NCBI GenBank assembly: GCA_036262035.1
Contig: DATAJS010000010.1
Location: 434,001-498,000 of the forward strand
Reading direction: 5' to 3'
Source of the DNA: Burkholderiales bacterium
GTDB taxonomy: Bacteria > Pseudomonadota > Gammaproteobacteria > Burkholderiales > SG8-41
Length of the DNA: 64,000 bases
Shown: positions 1 to 9,024 of the stretch, one piece after another
Layout of the letters: every line of letters starts with the position of its first letter
Numbering within the stretch: position 1 is the first letter of the stretch
Position numbers and translations under genes: made by a program
The notes under the pieces: generated by a model
Seen by the model: the letters and a program-made list of their open reading frames with translations, nothing else
Told to the model about the DNA's origin: nothing
Databases searched by the model: none

Positions 1-578
1 GTGAGGATCGCCACCGCCGCGGGGCCGTTGCCTTTGTAAGGCACGTGCAGGATGTTCACTTTCGCGAGCAGGTTGATGAGCTCGCCCGCGAGATGCGGCC
101 CGCCCAGGTTGCCGCTCGACGCGTAGGTCAGCGCGCCCGGTTTGGCGCGCGCCAGCGCGATCAGCTCTTTCACGTTCTTCGCGGGGAGCGAAGGGTGCAC
201 GGTCAGGATGTAGTCCGAAGTCGCGACGAGCGAGAGCGGCTGGAAGTCCTTGAGCGGGTCGTAGGCGAGCTTCAGGCCCGAGCCGGGAAGGATCGCGAGC
301 GGCGCCACGTTGCCGAGCACGATCGTGTAACCGTCGGGCGGAGATTTCGCCGCGAGCTCGGTGCCGATGCGCCCGCTCGCGCCGCCCCGGCTGTCGACGA
401 CGACCTGCTGGCCCATCTGCTCGCCGAGCGACTGCGCGATGATGCGCGCGGTCGCATCGGTGCCGCCGCCGGGCGGATACGGCGAGATCAGCCGCACCGG
501 TTTGCTGGGGTAGGCCTGCGCGCACGCGAGCTGCACTGCGCAGCACGAGAGCGCGACACAAAACAATCCTCTCAACAT
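1..578 (-). CDS. Bug/TctC-family periplasmic solute receptor (3' end cut by window edge)
   Basis: This is a tripartite-tricarboxylate-type (Bug) extracytoplasmic binding protein, predicted to capture a small organic acid in the periplasm. The N-terminus is a signal peptide ending near ACAQA, followed by the family opening YPSKPVRLISPYPPGGGTD. The HVPYKGNGP motif lies near the window edge. About 192 codons are present out of the usual 320 or so, and the C-terminus lies before base 1. The start is chosen at ATG 578 because AGGAGG at 585-590 sits 6 bases upstream of it. An in-frame ATG at 584 would touch the Shine-Dalgarno directly. No TctA/TctB membrane genes are visible. The ligand cannot be told from sequence. 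Confidence 0.9.
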   Translation of the reverse strand, partial: MLRGLFCVALSCCAVQLACAQAYPSKPVRLISPYPPGGGTDATARIIAQSLGEQMGQQVVVDSRGGASGRIGTELAAKSPPDGYTIVLGNVAPLAILPGSGLKLAYDPLKDFQPLSLVATSDYILTVHPSLPAKNVKELIALARAKPGALTYASSGNLGGPHLAGELINLLAKVNILHVPYKGNGPAAVAIL

Positions 579-717
579 CTTCATCCTCCTGCGGAGCCTG
601 GTTTTTGGACGGGCCGGCGGGACGCGCACGCTCGTAGGCGCGCGCGAGGGTGGGACTGCGGCTTCTGCGGCCGCTCGTTCAGCCTTCGATCGGGTGCTCG
701 GCCGCCTTGGCGGTCGA

Positions 718-1389
718 TCAGCCTTCGAGATGGTTCTCGGGCGCCGCGGTCCAGACGTTGAAAGCCGGTCGCGCGACGATCTCTTTATACCATCGATCGA
801 TATTCGGGAACGACGGGCATTCCAGGGCGAAGAGGCGCCAGCGGTGCACGCGCAGGCCCACCGCGATGTCGCCGTAGGTGAAGCGCTCGCCGCACATGTA
901 GCGCGTGCGCGAGAGCTGCTCTTCCATGATGGACAGGCGCTTCACGAAGTCCGTCCGCGCCTTTTCGAGCGCCTGCGCATCGCGCTTGTCTTCCGGCAAG
1001 CGGATGAGGTGCATCGCCATCTCGTGCTGCGGCGGCAGCAGCTCGTTGTTCTCCCAGTCGAGCCAGCGGCTTGCCGACGCGAAGGTGCGGACGTCGTTCC
1101 CGTAGAGGAGGTCGGGCGCGTACTGCATCGCGAGGTAGCGCACGATCGAGTTCGATTCCCACAGCACGAAGCCGTTGTCGTCGATCGTGGGCACGCGGCC
1201 GTTCGGATTCATCGCACGGTATTCCTGCGTATCCACGAGCCCGAAAGGCTTGTTGCCTTTCGAGACGTGGCCGCCCGGACCCATGACGCCGCTCGCCAGG
1301 ACGAGGTCGAAAGGAAGGTCGATCTCCGCGAGCGTCCACAGTACTTTCTGCGTGCGGCCGGAGGTGGGGCGGCCCCATAGCTTCAGCAT
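718..1389 (-). CDS. Glutathione S-transferase family protein
   Basis: A 223-residue cytosolic GST. The N-terminal thioredoxin-like half begins [18 protein letters not shown], with Ser10 or Thr9 as the likely glutathione-activating residue. The glutathione-binding segment GRVPTIDDNGFVLWESNSI follows, then an all-helical C-terminal half with FTYGDIAVG. It probably conjugates glutathione to an electrophile or acts as a glutathione-dependent dehalogenase or isomerase; the substrate is unknown. The start ATG 1389 shares its A with the stop of the upstream SDR gene (TGATG), so the two genes are probably co-translated. A longer in-frame extension to 1605 lies entirely inside the SDR gene and is rejected. 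Confidence 0.9.
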   Translation of the reverse strand: MLKLWGRPTSGRTQKVLWTLAEIDLPFDLVLASGVMGPGGHVSKGNKPFGLVDTQEYRAMNPNGRVPTIDDNGFVLWESNSIVRYLAMQYAPDLLYGNDVRTFASASRWLDWENNELLPPQHEMAMHLIRLPEDKRDAQALEKARTDFVKRLSIMEEQLSRTRYMCGERFTYGDIAVGLRVHRWRLFALECPSFPNIDRWYKEIVARPAFNVWTAAPENHLEG

Positions 1390-2141
1390 CAGCCGCGCCC
1401 CGCGTAGGGCATCTTGGTCGCCATCACCATCAGGTGATAGATGTTCACGTCGAGCGGCTGGTTCGCCATGAAGAGCACCGAGCGTGCGACGTCCTCGACG
1501 TCGATCATCGGCTCGACCTTGATCTCGCCGTTCGGCTGCTTCACGCCCTTGGACATGCGCGCCGCGAGCTCGGTCATCGCGTTGCCGACGTCGACCTGGC
1601 AGCACGCGATGTCGTGCTTGCGGCCGTCGAGCGAGATGGTGCGCGTGAGACCGGTGATCGCGTGCTTGGAGGCGGTGTACGGCGCCGAGTCCGGCCGCGG
1701 CGCGTGCGCCGAGATCGAGCCGTTGTTGATGATGCGGCCGCCCCTGGGATCCTGGTCCTTCATCATGCGAAAGGCCGCCTGCGCGCAGAGGAAGCTGCCG
1801 GTGAGGTTGGTGTCGACGACCGCTTTCCAGCGCTCGTACGGAAGCTCGTCGAACGGCACGCCGGGCGCGTTCTGGCCGGCGTTGTTGAACAGCGCGTCGA
1901 TGCGGCCGAACTTCGATTTGACCGTGTCGAACAGCGCCTGCACCGACGCGGGATCGGCGACGTCGGTGGGCACGCCGATCGCGCGCTCCGCGCCCGCGCC
2001 CGCGGCCTTGACCGCTTCGTCGAGCATCTCCTTGCGCCGTCCGACGAACACGACGCGCCAGCCGTCGCGCACGAACGCGAGCGCGGTCGCTTTGCCGATT
2101 CCGGTGCCTGCGCCGGTTACCACTGCGACTTTGTCGCTCAT
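1389..2141 (-). CDS. Short-chain dehydrogenase/reductase (SDR)
   Basis: A 250-residue classical SDR oxidoreductase using NAD(P)H. The Rossmann motif TGAGTGIG is at residues 9-16, NNAG at 86-89, the catalytic Ser near 142 and YTASK at 155-159 (Tyr155, Lys159). Arg35-Arg36 after the second strand of the Rossmann fold suggests NADP(H) preference. The substrate cannot be inferred. It is the first gene of a two-gene unit with the GST, joined by a one-base TGATG overlap, which suggests a shared detoxification or catabolic role. The region just upstream (2142-2163) has GGGAGG near the start as a ribosome-binding site. Confidence 0.92.
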   Translation of the reverse strand: MSDKVAVVTGAGTGIGKATALAFVRDGWRVVFVGRRKEMLDEAVKAAGAGAERAIGVPTDVADPASVQALFDTVKSKFGRIDALFNNAGQNAPGVPFDELPYERWKAVVDTNLTGSFLCAQAAFRMMKDQDPRGGRIINNGSISAHAPRPDSAPYTASKHAITGLTRTISLDGRKHDIACCQVDVGNAMTELAARMSKGVKQPNGEIKVEPMIDVEDVARSVLFMANQPLDVNIYHLMVMATKMPYAGRG

Positions 2142-2163
2142 GCTCCCTCCCTCGTGTTGGTTG

Positions 2164-2823
2164 TCAACGGCGTCCCGCGTAAGCGTTGAGATCCGCCACC
2201 TGCTTCACAGTCTGTTCCGCGGCCCGGTACGCGTCGAGCGCTTTCGCCGCCGCGCCCTTGACCAGACTGTCTTCGATCAGCGGCAGCTTGTCGACCAGCG
2301 GCACCACCTTCCATTGCGAAGCCGGAAACGATTCGAGCAGCATGCGATACGCGTCGACCGCCAGCCGATAGTCGCGGAGATCCTTGTCCGCGGCTTGCTT
2401 GAGGCGCACCGCTTCGGCCGGCCAGCCGGCGGCGCCGCGGTCGGCCTTCATGTGCGCGGCGAGCGCCCTGTAGCTCGCGTCGAGCGCGGCGCTGCTCTTC
2501 TGGATCTCGACCGCGCGCCGGCCGATCTCACGCGCGGTCACGAGATAGTCGTCGGCGGCGTCGGCGAGGGGCGTGAACGAGGCGGTGTTCATCCGTCTCA
2601 GCGTCGCCGCGTAGCCTTCGAGCGCGGTCGCGTGCGCTTCGAAGTCGATCTGCGTCGGCGTGCCGGGCTGGGCCTCGACCACCGCGCGCACGCGCACGGC
2701 GGCGTCCTCGACCATCGTGATCACGTGAGTGCGGCGCGAATACTTCTCGTAGGCGAGATAGCTTCCGACGGCGAGGACGAGCGCGGCGACGAAGACCGCG
2801 GCGATGCGTAGCTTGTTCTGCAT
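2164..2823 (-). CDS. Membrane-anchored helical protein of unknown function
   Basis: I do not recognise this 219-residue protein. It has one N-terminal hydrophobic segment (about residues 7-25) followed by a long, mostly helical and charged domain rich in Ala, Arg and Asp, with no cysteines. The layout (short cytoplasmic start, signal anchor, extracytoplasmic helical bundle) resembles sensor-like or anchored periplasmic helical proteins, but no motif supports a function. It is transcribed in the same direction as the SDR/GST pair, 22 bases upstream of the SDR start, so it may be the first gene of that unit. It is divergent from the dehydrogenase at 2880. Confidence 0.7.
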   Translation of the reverse strand: MQNKLRIAAVFVAALVLAVGSYLAYEKYSRRTHVITMVEDAAVRVRAVVEAQPGTPTQIDFEAHATALEGYAATLRRMNTASFTPLADAADDYLVTAREIGRRAVEIQKSSAALDASYRALAAHMKADRGAAGWPAEAVRLKQAADKDLRDYRLAVDAYRMLLESFPASQWKVVPLVDKLPLIEDSLVKGAAAKALDAYRAAEQTVKQVADLNAYAGRR

Positions 2824-2879
2824 GAACCGCCGATGGTACCTAGGGCGGCGGGGTAGCGTAAACCGGTTAATATGAACCG

Positions 2880-3911
2880 ATGAAAGCGATGCGGCTGAAA
2901 GCGGCGAAGACGCCGCTCGCGCTCGAAGAGGTCGCCGATCCGGTTCCCGGGCCCGGCGAAGCCGTCGCGCGCGTGCTCGCGTGCGGCGCGGGGCTCACCA
3001 TCCATCACGCGCGCGCCGGACGCATCGAGGTCGATTACCCGCGCATCCTCGGCCACGAGATCGCCGGCGAGATCGTCGCGGTGGGCCGCGGCGTCACGAA
3101 CCTGAAAGCGGGCGACGGCGTCACCGCGTATTTCTATCTCACGTGCGGCGAGTGTCGCTGGTGCCGCGTGAACCGCGAGACGCTCTGCGACGACTTCCGC
3201 GGTTACGTCGGGCGCGAGATCGACGGCGGCTACGCCGAGTACATCAAGCTGCCCGCGAACACCTTCATTCCGATTCCCGAAGGCCTCGACTGGCGCGCCC
3301 ATCCCGCGGAAGCGGGCGTGGTGTGCGACGCGATCGCCACCCCGGTGAAAGTCATCCGCAAGGCGCGCCTCGCGCCCACCGATACCGTCGCGGTGTTCGG
3401 CGCGGGCGGGGGCTTAGGCGTGCACATGCTGCAGGTCGCGCGCTGGGCGCACGCGCGCCGCGTGATCGCGGTGGAAGTCGCGCCGTCCAAGCGCCAGGCG
3501 TGCCTCGACGCGGGCGCCGATGCGTTCGTCGACGCGTCGCAAGGCGACGTCGCCGAGCAGTTGATGGACGCGACACGCGGCAAGGGGATCGACGTCGCGA
3601 TCGATTTCGTCAGCGCCGCGGCGACGCTGGAAGCGGGCTTTGCGGCGCTCGGCAAAGGCGGTCGCCTCGTGACGCTCGGAGGCAATTCGGGCAGCTTCAC
3701 CGCCAATCCTTCGCAGATGCTGAGAAAAGAGCTCGAGCTCCTCGGCAGCCGTTATGCGACCAGGGCGGAGGTCGCCGAATCGCTGGAGCTCGTCGCACGC
3801 CGCGAGCTGTGGCCCATCGTTCCAGAGAAAGTGCCGCTCGCCGAAGCGGAGGCCGTGCACCAGCGGCTCGAGCAGGGGCTGGTCACGGGCCGCGCAGCGC
3901 TGATGATGTGA
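2880..3911 (+). CDS. Zinc-dependent alcohol dehydrogenase (MDR family)
   Basis: A 343-residue medium-chain dehydrogenase. Catalytic zinc ligands are likely Cys35, His59 (in GHE 58-60) and Cys149. The structural zinc site is Cys89, Cys92, Cys95 and Cys103. The NAD(P)-binding Rossmann motif GAGGGLG is at 174-180. It should oxidise an alcohol or reduce an aldehyde in the cytoplasm; the substrate is unknown. The catalytic-site segment CGAGLTIHH departs from the common C-G-V/I-C/S-H-T-D, which suggests an unusual substrate pocket. It stands alone on the plus strand with divergent neighbours upstream. The ATG at 2880 is the only start giving the normal MDR length. Confidence 0.9.
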   Translation: MKAMRLKAAKTPLALEEVADPVPGPGEAVARVLACGAGLTIHHARAGRIEVDYPRILGHEIAGEIVAVGRGVTNLKAGDGVTAYFYLTCGECRWCRVNRETLCDDFRGYVGREIDGGYAEYIKLPANTFIPIPEGLDWRAHPAEAGVVCDAIATPVKVIRKARLAPTDTVAVFGAGGGLGVHMLQVARWAHARRVIAVEVAPSKRQACLDAGADAFVDASQGDVAEQLMDATRGKGIDVAIDFVSAAATLEAGFAALGKGGRLVTLGGNSGSFTANPSQMLRKELELLGSRYATRAEVAESLELVARRELWPIVPEKVPLAEAEAVHQRLEQGLVTGRAALMM

Positions 3912-4234
3912 GTGAATCCGTAGGCTGCGCTAGCCGCGAGGCCGCGTAACGCCAGAGAGGCCGCACGTCGGCTATACGTAAGGCTCGGCTTCGAAGTGCG
4001 CAACACGGATGCCTTTCGCTACGATATCTTGGCTCGCGATCGCGAAGGCTAGAGTCGGCACCAGCGAGCTTCGAGTCGCAACATTCGCCAGCGCAACCGC
4101 CGTGCACGGCACGGCGCACCGTGTAGTGATGAAGCGAGCTCTCGGGGCGGCGAAAGGGCGCTGACGCGCCTTCAACGGCGCGGTGCGCTTGCGCGCGCCC
4201 TAGGTCCAAGCTACGCCGAAGCCGAACAGCGGAC
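3912..4234. other. Intergenic stretch without a recognisable gene
   Basis: About 320 bases between the dehydrogenase and the diguanylate cyclase. Short open frames exist (for example on the minus strand at 3972-4175, 67 codons), but none has a ribosome-binding site or a recognisable fold. The only structured element I see is the GCGGTGCGC repeat at 4177-4202. The segment could contain a decayed gene. Confidence 0.5.
4177..4202. repeat. Copy 1 of dispersed GCGGTGCGC repeat
   Basis: A short palindrome-rich element whose core GGCGCGGTGCGCTTGCGC continues into GCGCCCTA. Near-identical copies are at 19214-19239 and 53022-53047. All three lie between genes. This copy is a single arm, while the third copy has a full inverted partner. 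Confidence 0.6.
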
Positions 4235-5419
4235 TTAAGCGTTCGCCGCGGCCTGGAGGGGCAGGGGCGGGGTGCTGGTGACGACGCAATTGCGGCCGCG
4301 GGCCTTCGCGGCGTAGAGCGCTTCGTCGGCTCGGCCGAGCAGCATCTCGAGCGTCGCGAGGTGCTCGCCGCTCTCGCCCGCGATGCCGACGCTCACGGTC
4401 ACGCGCACCTTGTCGTTGGCGGGACAGAGCGCCGCGTCGGAAACTTCCTCGCGGATACGCTCGGCGAGCGCGATCGCCGCGGGCTCGGAGGTGCCGGGCA
4501 GCAGCACCACGAACTCTTCCCCGCCGTAGCGCGCCAGCAGGTCTTCCTTGCGCAGGCAACTGCGCGCGAGCCTGGCGAACCCCGCCAGCACGTCGTCGCC
4601 CGACAGGTGGCCGTGGGTGTCGTTGATGCGCTTGAAATGGTCGAGGTCGAGGAGGAGCAGCGACACCGCGCCGCGGCTGCGGCGGGCGCGCGAGAGCAGC
4701 GGCTCGGCAAGCTCCTTGAAGGTGCGGCGGTTGTAGACGCCGGTCAGCCCGTCGGTGGTCGCAAGCTCGTGCTTCTCGCGGTCGCCGCGCTCCTTGTGCA
4801 TGAGCAGGAAAGCGAAAGACGAGGCGATCGTCACCGCGTAGAACGCGAGGAGCGATACGCCCGGCGCGGGTCGCGGACCGAAGGTCGGCAGGATCGCTTC
4901 CGGCTCGAACCAGGCCGTGAACGCGAGCCAGAAAAGTCCCGCCGCCATCACGAAGAAGCTGCCGGCGAGCAGGAGCCGGGTGCGCTTCTCGGCGGAGACG
5001 CGGTAGTACAGGAGCCCCGCTCCGGTGGCGAATTGTGCGAGCCCGAAGCCCAGACCGCACACCGCCAGCCGCGCGCGCGGATCCCGCACGTAAATGACCA
5101 CCACCAGGAAGGCGATGACCGCCGGCCCGTAGAGCAGCCAGCGCGGCGTCGTCTTGCCGTGGAATTCGAGCAGCGCGCTCACCTGGAGCGACCAGCAGTA
5201 GACCAGGAAGGCGGTCGCGACCGCGATCGAGATGAAGTCCGGGACGTCGTTGCGCGAGAGGACCAGCAGCCACGAGAAACCCTGGACGATGAGCGAGCCC
5301 GTCCACGGGCCCAGCCCCGCCTGGAAGCGCCCGGCGAACGTGATCCACATCGCGCCGGCCATCAGCAGGTTGCTGACGATCAGTACGAGGAGGAGGGTCT
5401 GGGTATCGAGCGTCGGCAC
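4235..5419 (-). CDS. Membrane diguanylate cyclase (GGDEF domain)
   Basis: A 394-residue protein predicted to make cyclic-di-GMP from two GTP. About seven hydrophobic helices fill residues 5-215, followed by one GGDEF domain with NRRTFKELAEPL and LDLDHFKRINDTHGH. The active-site signature is GGEEF at 299-303, and RKED (RxxD) at 290-293 lies five residues before it, so an intact product-inhibition I-site is expected. No EAL domain is present. The start is chosen as GTG 5419 because the hydrophobic region begins at once. The longer open frame to 5851 enters the upstream hydrolase gene. The membrane part resembles 7TM sensor modules; its signal is unknown. It is separated by 185 bases from the ligase operon upstream. 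Confidence 0.88.
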   Translation of the reverse strand: MPTLDTQTLLLVLIVSNLLMAGAMWITFAGRFQAGLGPWTGSLIVQGFSWLLVLSRNDVPDFISIAVATAFLVYCWSLQVSALLEFHGKTTPRWLLYGPAVIAFLVVVIYVRDPRARLAVCGLGFGLAQFATGAGLLYYRVSAEKRTRLLLAGSFFVMAAGLFWLAFTAWFEPEAILPTFGPRPAPGVSLLAFYAVTIASSFAFLLMHKERGDREKHELATTDGLTGVYNRRTFKELAEPLLSRARRSRGAVSLLLLDLDHFKRINDTHGHLSGDDVLAGFARLARSCLRKEDLLARYGGEEFVVLLPGTSEPAAIALAERIREEVSDAALCPANDKVRVTVSVGIAGESGEHLATLEMLLGRADEALYAAKARGRNCVVTSTPPLPLQAAANA

Positions 5420-5604
5420 TGCGTCGATCGTCCGGGTCCGTTGGTTGTCCCTGAAGCACGCGGCGGGCCGGAAATATCGCTCCCGGAGCCCGGTGTGAAT
5501 GCCTTTTAGCGGCCGTCGCGCCGCGATCTTTAGTCCGTTGCCCCGAATCGCAGGAATGGCGTCACGGGATTCTAAGCTGACTCGGCGCTCGCCCGCCGTG
5601 AGGT

Positions 5605-6315
5605 TTAGTACATTAGTCCCAGCGTACTCCTCAAAGAATCGACCAGAAGGTTGCGTAATGCCCGCCAGCGCGCCGCTTCGCCCGTCGTGTGCTTCTGGTT
5701 GACCTCGATCTCGACGCCGGTGTAGCGGCCGTCCGGATAGCGTTTCCGCAGGTGCGTCGTGAGGCCGTCGGCGCTCCCGCGGTAAGGATAGTTGCGGCGC
5801 ACGACGAGGGTGCGGTCCGCGCTCAGGATCTGCCGCCGCCACGTGAGACATAAATCACGCTCGCTCCTGCGCGTCGGGTCGTAGAGCAGCCCGACGTCGG
5901 CCCGCCGCACGTCGCTCCCGAGCTGCGGCGTGAAGCTGTGGCTCGAAATGTGGACCACGTGCGCGCCGGCCGCGACGCCGGCGCCGACCTGCGACTCGAC
6001 CCAGTCGCGGTACGGCCGGTAATAGCGGGCCAGCACCCGCTCCTGCTCCGGCGGCGGCAGGCCGAGCGTCGCTTCGGAGAAAAGCTGCTTGTGGTTCGGC
6101 GAGCGGTTGAGCTCGACCAGGAGGCGGCTCGTCGTCGAATACACGAGCTCGGCATCGAATGCTTTCGCGAGATCGCGCGCGAGCGCGAGCGCGCCGGGGT
6201 CGTAGCCGCGGTGACTGGCGAGCGCGGAGCGCATCTTCGCGAACAGCGGGCGGTATGGCGCGGGGATCTTGTTGCCGCCGTGCTCGCAGGTGACGAGGAC
6301 GCGCACCCGGTTCAT
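5605..6315 (-). CDS. N-formylglutamate amidohydrolase-like protein
   Basis: A 236-residue protein of the N-formylglutamate amidohydrolase family, metal-dependent enzymes that cleave an N-acyl bond on glutamate. Family features are CEHGG at 10-14, HRGYDPGA around 35-42, NRSPNH at 70-75, HISSHSF at 122-128 and GVEIEVNQKH near the C-terminus. It is the last gene of a four-gene overlapping operon. Its ATG shares ATGA with the stop of the GCS2 gene. Context with two amide-bond-forming ligases suggests it hydrolyses an acyl-glutamate or glutamyl bond of the same metabolite. A role in histidine breakdown is less likely because no hut genes are nearby. Family assignment is good; the substrate is inferred. 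Confidence 0.85.
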   Translation of the reverse strand: MNRVRVLVTCEHGGNKIPAPYRPLFAKMRSALASHRGYDPGALALARDLAKAFDAELVYSTTSRLLVELNRSPNHKQLFSEATLGLPPPEQERVLARYYRPYRDWVESQVGAGVAAGAHVVHISSHSFTPQLGSDVRRADVGLLYDPTRRSERDLCLTWRRQILSADRTLVVRRNYPYRGSADGLTTHLRKRYPDGRYTGVEIEVNQKHTTGEAARWRALRNLLVDSLRSTLGLMY

Positions 6316-7571
6316 GGATCGAAGGGCTTGCCTGCCTGCAGTGCCTCGGCCAGCGCAGTGTACAGCTCGTGCAGGGCGCTCCGGCTCGGTCGCGGGCCGA
6401 TCGCGCGCAGCAGGCGGCGTGCGAGCGGGCCGCGCGCGAGCACGTACTCGACCACCGGCTGCCAGACCCTGCGATGCGCGCTGCCGGCGCGCTCGAGGTG
6501 CTCGGCGATGTGCTCCCACACCACGCCCGCGGTGCAGTCGCGGCGCTGCACGCCGAAGAGCGCGAGGTACGCCTCGTTGCCGATGCGTGCGCGATCGGCC
6601 TCGTGGATCGCCGCGAGGAAAATGTTCGCGAGCGCCCGGGTCGGAAGCTGCTTCGCCGGATCGGGCCTGTAGTACGCGCTCTCGGTGAGCCACTGCGCGA
6701 GGTCCATGACGAGCGCCGCGAAGGCGACGTCCACCCCCGGGCATTCCTGCGCGTCGAGCACCCGGATCTCGATCGCGCTGCGATCGAAGCGCGCGATCGC
6801 GCCGCGCGCATTGAGCCACTCGTACTGGAGCACGCCTTCCGGGTCGTGCGGCTTGACCGCGCGATACATGGGCTGGAGGATGCGCGCTTCGTATTCGGCG
6901 CGCGACGAGACGATCTCGGGAACGATCTCGCCGTTGAGCGCGGGCAGCGCATCGGCGTTCCTGCGATAGGCCTCCATGCGAAAGTCGAGGATGCCGTCGG
7001 CGCGGCCGTCGGCATACGGCGAAGCCGCCGCCAGCGCCGGCAGTATCGGCAGGATCACGCGCACCGCCGCGTGCAATCGCGCGAACTCTTCGTCGCCGGC
7101 GAACGGAAGGTTCACGTGCGAGGCCTGGAGATTCGCCCAGCCGTGGCCGCGGCAGTCGAACAGCCGGTCGTAGGCGCGGTAGATCGCCGCGTTGTCGTGC
7201 GGCCAGATGCGCGTTTCCTGCGCGGGGTTCATCCACGGATGCATGCCGCCGGGCAGGAGCCGCGCGCTGTGCTTCGCGAGCGCCGTGTTCATCGCCACGA
7301 TCTCTTCCTGGAAGCGTGCGGAAAGCTTCGCGAGATCGTCGGTCGGTGCGAGGTTCTTCACCTCCAGGAGGTGCATCACGAGCTCGTTCGACCAGCCGAG
7401 CTCGCCGCGCGCGGCGGCGTTCACCGGATCGCTCGCGCCCGCGGCGTCCATCAGCACGCGGTCGGCGATCGGCAGCACGTCGAGGGTCGCGCGGTCGACG
7501 AGCATGTACTCGATCTCGACGCCGCAGCCGTCGAACAGATGACGCGCCGGTGACTCCACGTCAGGCGGCAA
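6312..7571 (-). CDS. GCS2-type carboxylate-amine ligase (glutamate-cysteine ligase family 2)
   Basis: A protein of about 419 residues in the glutamate-cysteine ligase 2 superfamily (glutamine-synthetase fold), which uses ATP to join a carboxylate, usually the gamma-carboxyl of glutamate, to an amine. Visible motifs are GVEIEY at 17-22, ELVMHLLEVKN, HPWMNPAQETRIWPHDN and GHGWANLQASHVNLPF. The start is uncertain: TTG 7571 overlaps the upstream ligase by 11 bases, while GTG 7559 starts one base after its stop. A true gshA role is possible but less likely, because it sits between a RimK-like ligase and an amidohydrolase rather than with gshB. Members with such neighbours are predicted peptide or amide ligases of unknown product. 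Confidence 0.87.
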   Translation of the reverse strand: MPPDVESPARHLFDGCGVEIEYMLVDRATLDVLPIADRVLMDAAGASDPVNAAARGELGWSNELVMHLLEVKNLAPTDDLAKLSARFQEEIVAMNTALAKHSARLLPGGMHPWMNPAQETRIWPHDNAAIYRAYDRLFDCRGHGWANLQASHVNLPFAGDEEFARLHAAVRVILPILPALAAASPYADGRADGILDFRMEAYRRNADALPALNGEIVPEIVSSRAEYEARILQPMYRAVKPHDPEGVLQYEWLNARGAIARFDRSAIEIRVLDAQECPGVDVAFAALVMDLAQWLTESAYYRPDPAKQLPTRALANIFLAAIHEADRARIGNEAYLALFGVQRRDCTAGVVWEHIAEHLERAGSAHRRVWQPVVEYVLARGPLARRLLRAIGPRPSRSALHELYTALAEALQAGKPFDP

Positions 7572-9024
7572 CGCGCCTGCGCGCGCCGATGCGTCTCGCG
7601 TACACCCCCATCACTTCGCGGTACAGCGCATCCTTGAGGATCTGGTCTTCGTTGCCGGCGTCGATGTTCGGATTGTCGTTCACTTCGATGAGATAGCACC
7701 GGTCGCCGATCTGCTTGAGGTCCACGCCGTAGAGGCTGTCGCCGATCAGGTTCGCCGCGCGCACCGCGGTATCGACGACGCACTCGGGCGCTTCGCCGAC
7801 CGACAGCGCGACGGTCTGACCTTCGACGCGGTGCGCCGAATCGCGCTTGATCACCTGCCAGTGGCCGGGCGCCATGAAGTACTTGCACACGAAGAGCGGG
7901 CGCCGGTCGAGCACCGCGACGCGCCAGTCGAACGGCGTCGGCAGCCATTCCTGGGCGATGAGCAGCTCCGATCGCTCGAGCAGCGGTGTCGCGCGCGCCG
8001 CGAGCTCCTGCACGTCGTGGATCTTCACCACGCCGAGCCCGAAGCCGCTGTCGGGCTGCTTGAGGATGCACGGCAGTCCCAGCGTCGGCACGACGCGGTC
8101 CAGGTTCTCGCGGTGGACCCTCATCGTCTTCGGCGTGGGAATGGCGTGGCGCGCCATCAGCTCGTGCAGGTAGACCTTGTTGGTGCACTTGAGGATCGAA
8201 TCGGGGTCGTCCATCACCGGCATGCCGAGCGCCGCGGCGCGCCGCGCGAACTCGTAGGTCCAGTGCCCGACGTTGGTCGTCGCGCGGATGAAGAGGCCGG
8301 CGAAGTCGGCCAGCCGCGCCAGATCCCCGGGTCCGATGATCTCGCCGCGCAGTCCCACGCTGGACGCCGCGTCGATGAATTTGTGCAGCGCCCGGTCGTT
8401 CGACGGCCGGTCGATCTGGCGCTCGTCGCGCAGGATCGCGACTGCTGCGACGTCGGAGTCCACAGGCGTGCTGCGCGCGCGCCGCCTGCCGGTGGCGTAC
8501 CCGGTTGCGGCGGCGAGCAGGAAAGCGCGATGCTGGGGCGGGATGTCCGCGACGCCGATCGCGCGCACTTCCGCCAGACGCCAGCGCGAGCCCGTGCGCT
8601 CGAACACCGCGCGCAGCAGAGGCGCTTTGCACGCCGCGAAGAGGTGTTGCGCCAGCGCCGGATTGAGCTCCGCCGGATCGCAGCCGAAGTAGGCATCGAG
8701 CTCGAAGAGATTCGACGCATCGTGCAGCAGCGAGCGCTGCACGAGCGCGTCGAGGTCGTCCGCCAGCATCTCGGTGTGCGCGGGCGCCTGCAGGTCTTCG
8801 ATCGTCTTCACGTCCGGGAGCGGACGGTGGCCCCGCGCTTCGGCGAGCAGCGACACGTAGTAGCCGCGTCCCTGGTAACGGTCGGCCCGGCACAGGTTGA
8901 CGACCTGCGCGTCGGTGCTGCCGTGCGCGGGGTCGGTGAGGTAAGCCCTCGCCGTTGCGACGCTGGACCCCGGAATCTCGAAAGGCCAGTCCTGATGGCG
9001 GTTGACGACGAAAAGGGGTTTCAC
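7561..9024 (-). CDS. RimK-like ATP-grasp ligase with RLAN-type N-terminal domain
   Basis: A 487-residue predicted ATP-dependent amino acid ligase. The N-terminal third matches the RimK-like ATP-grasp N-terminal (RLAN) type, with RADRYQGRGYYVSLLAEARG. The ATP-grasp domain follows: glycine-rich loop ILKQPDSGFGLGVVKIHD, DWRVAVLDRRPLFVCKYFMA and the Mg-binding EVNDNPN at 447-453. RimK relatives add glutamate to a protein or small acceptor. The GTG start at 9024 is supported by a GTGA overlap with the stop of the upstream peptidase gene. It shares the operon with a GCS2 ligase and an amidohydrolase, suggesting stepwise assembly of one amide-linked product. The acceptor is unknown. Confidence 0.88.
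   Translation of the reverse strand: MKPLFVVNRHQDWPFEIPGSSVATARAYLTDPAHGSTDAQVVNLCRADRYQGRGYYVSLLAEARGHRPLPDVKTIEDLQAPAHTEMLADDLDALVQRSLLHDASNLFELDAYFGCDPAELNPALAQHLFAACKAPLLRAVFERTGSRWRLAEVRAIGVADIPPQHRAFLLAAATGYATGRRRARSTPVDSDVAAVAILRDERQIDRPSNDRALHKFIDAASSVGLRGEIIGPGDLARLADFAGLFIRATTNVGHWTYEFARRAAALGMPVMDDPDSILKCTNKVYLHELMARHAIPTPKTMRVHRENLDRVVPTLGLPCILKQPDSGFGLGVVKIHDVQELAARATPLLERSELLIAQEWLPTPFDWRVAVLDRRPLFVCKYFMAPGHWQVIKRDSAHRVEGQTVALSVGEAPECVVDTAVRAANLIGDSLYGVDLKQIGDRCYLIEVNDNPNIDAGNEDQILKDALYREVMGVYARRIGARRRVAA

Noticed and set aside
1434-2811. Long plus-strand open frames over the SDR and the helical protein
   Set aside because: They are Arg/His-rich shadows of clear minus-strand genes, with no motifs or ribosome-binding sites.
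3972-4175. A 67-codon minus-strand frame in the gap before the diguanylate cyclase
   Set aside because: No ribosome-binding site, odd composition and no resemblance to a known toxin, antitoxin or other small protein that I can support.
5420-5851. N-terminal extension of the diguanylate cyclase
   Set aside because: It overlaps the amidohydrolase gene and the spacer, has no conserved sequence, and GTG 5419 begins the membrane domain directly.
6312-7571. Calling the GCS2 gene gshA
   Set aside because: The family includes many non-glutathione ligases, the neighbours are a RimK-like ligase, a peptidase and an amidohydrolase, and no gshB is adjacent.
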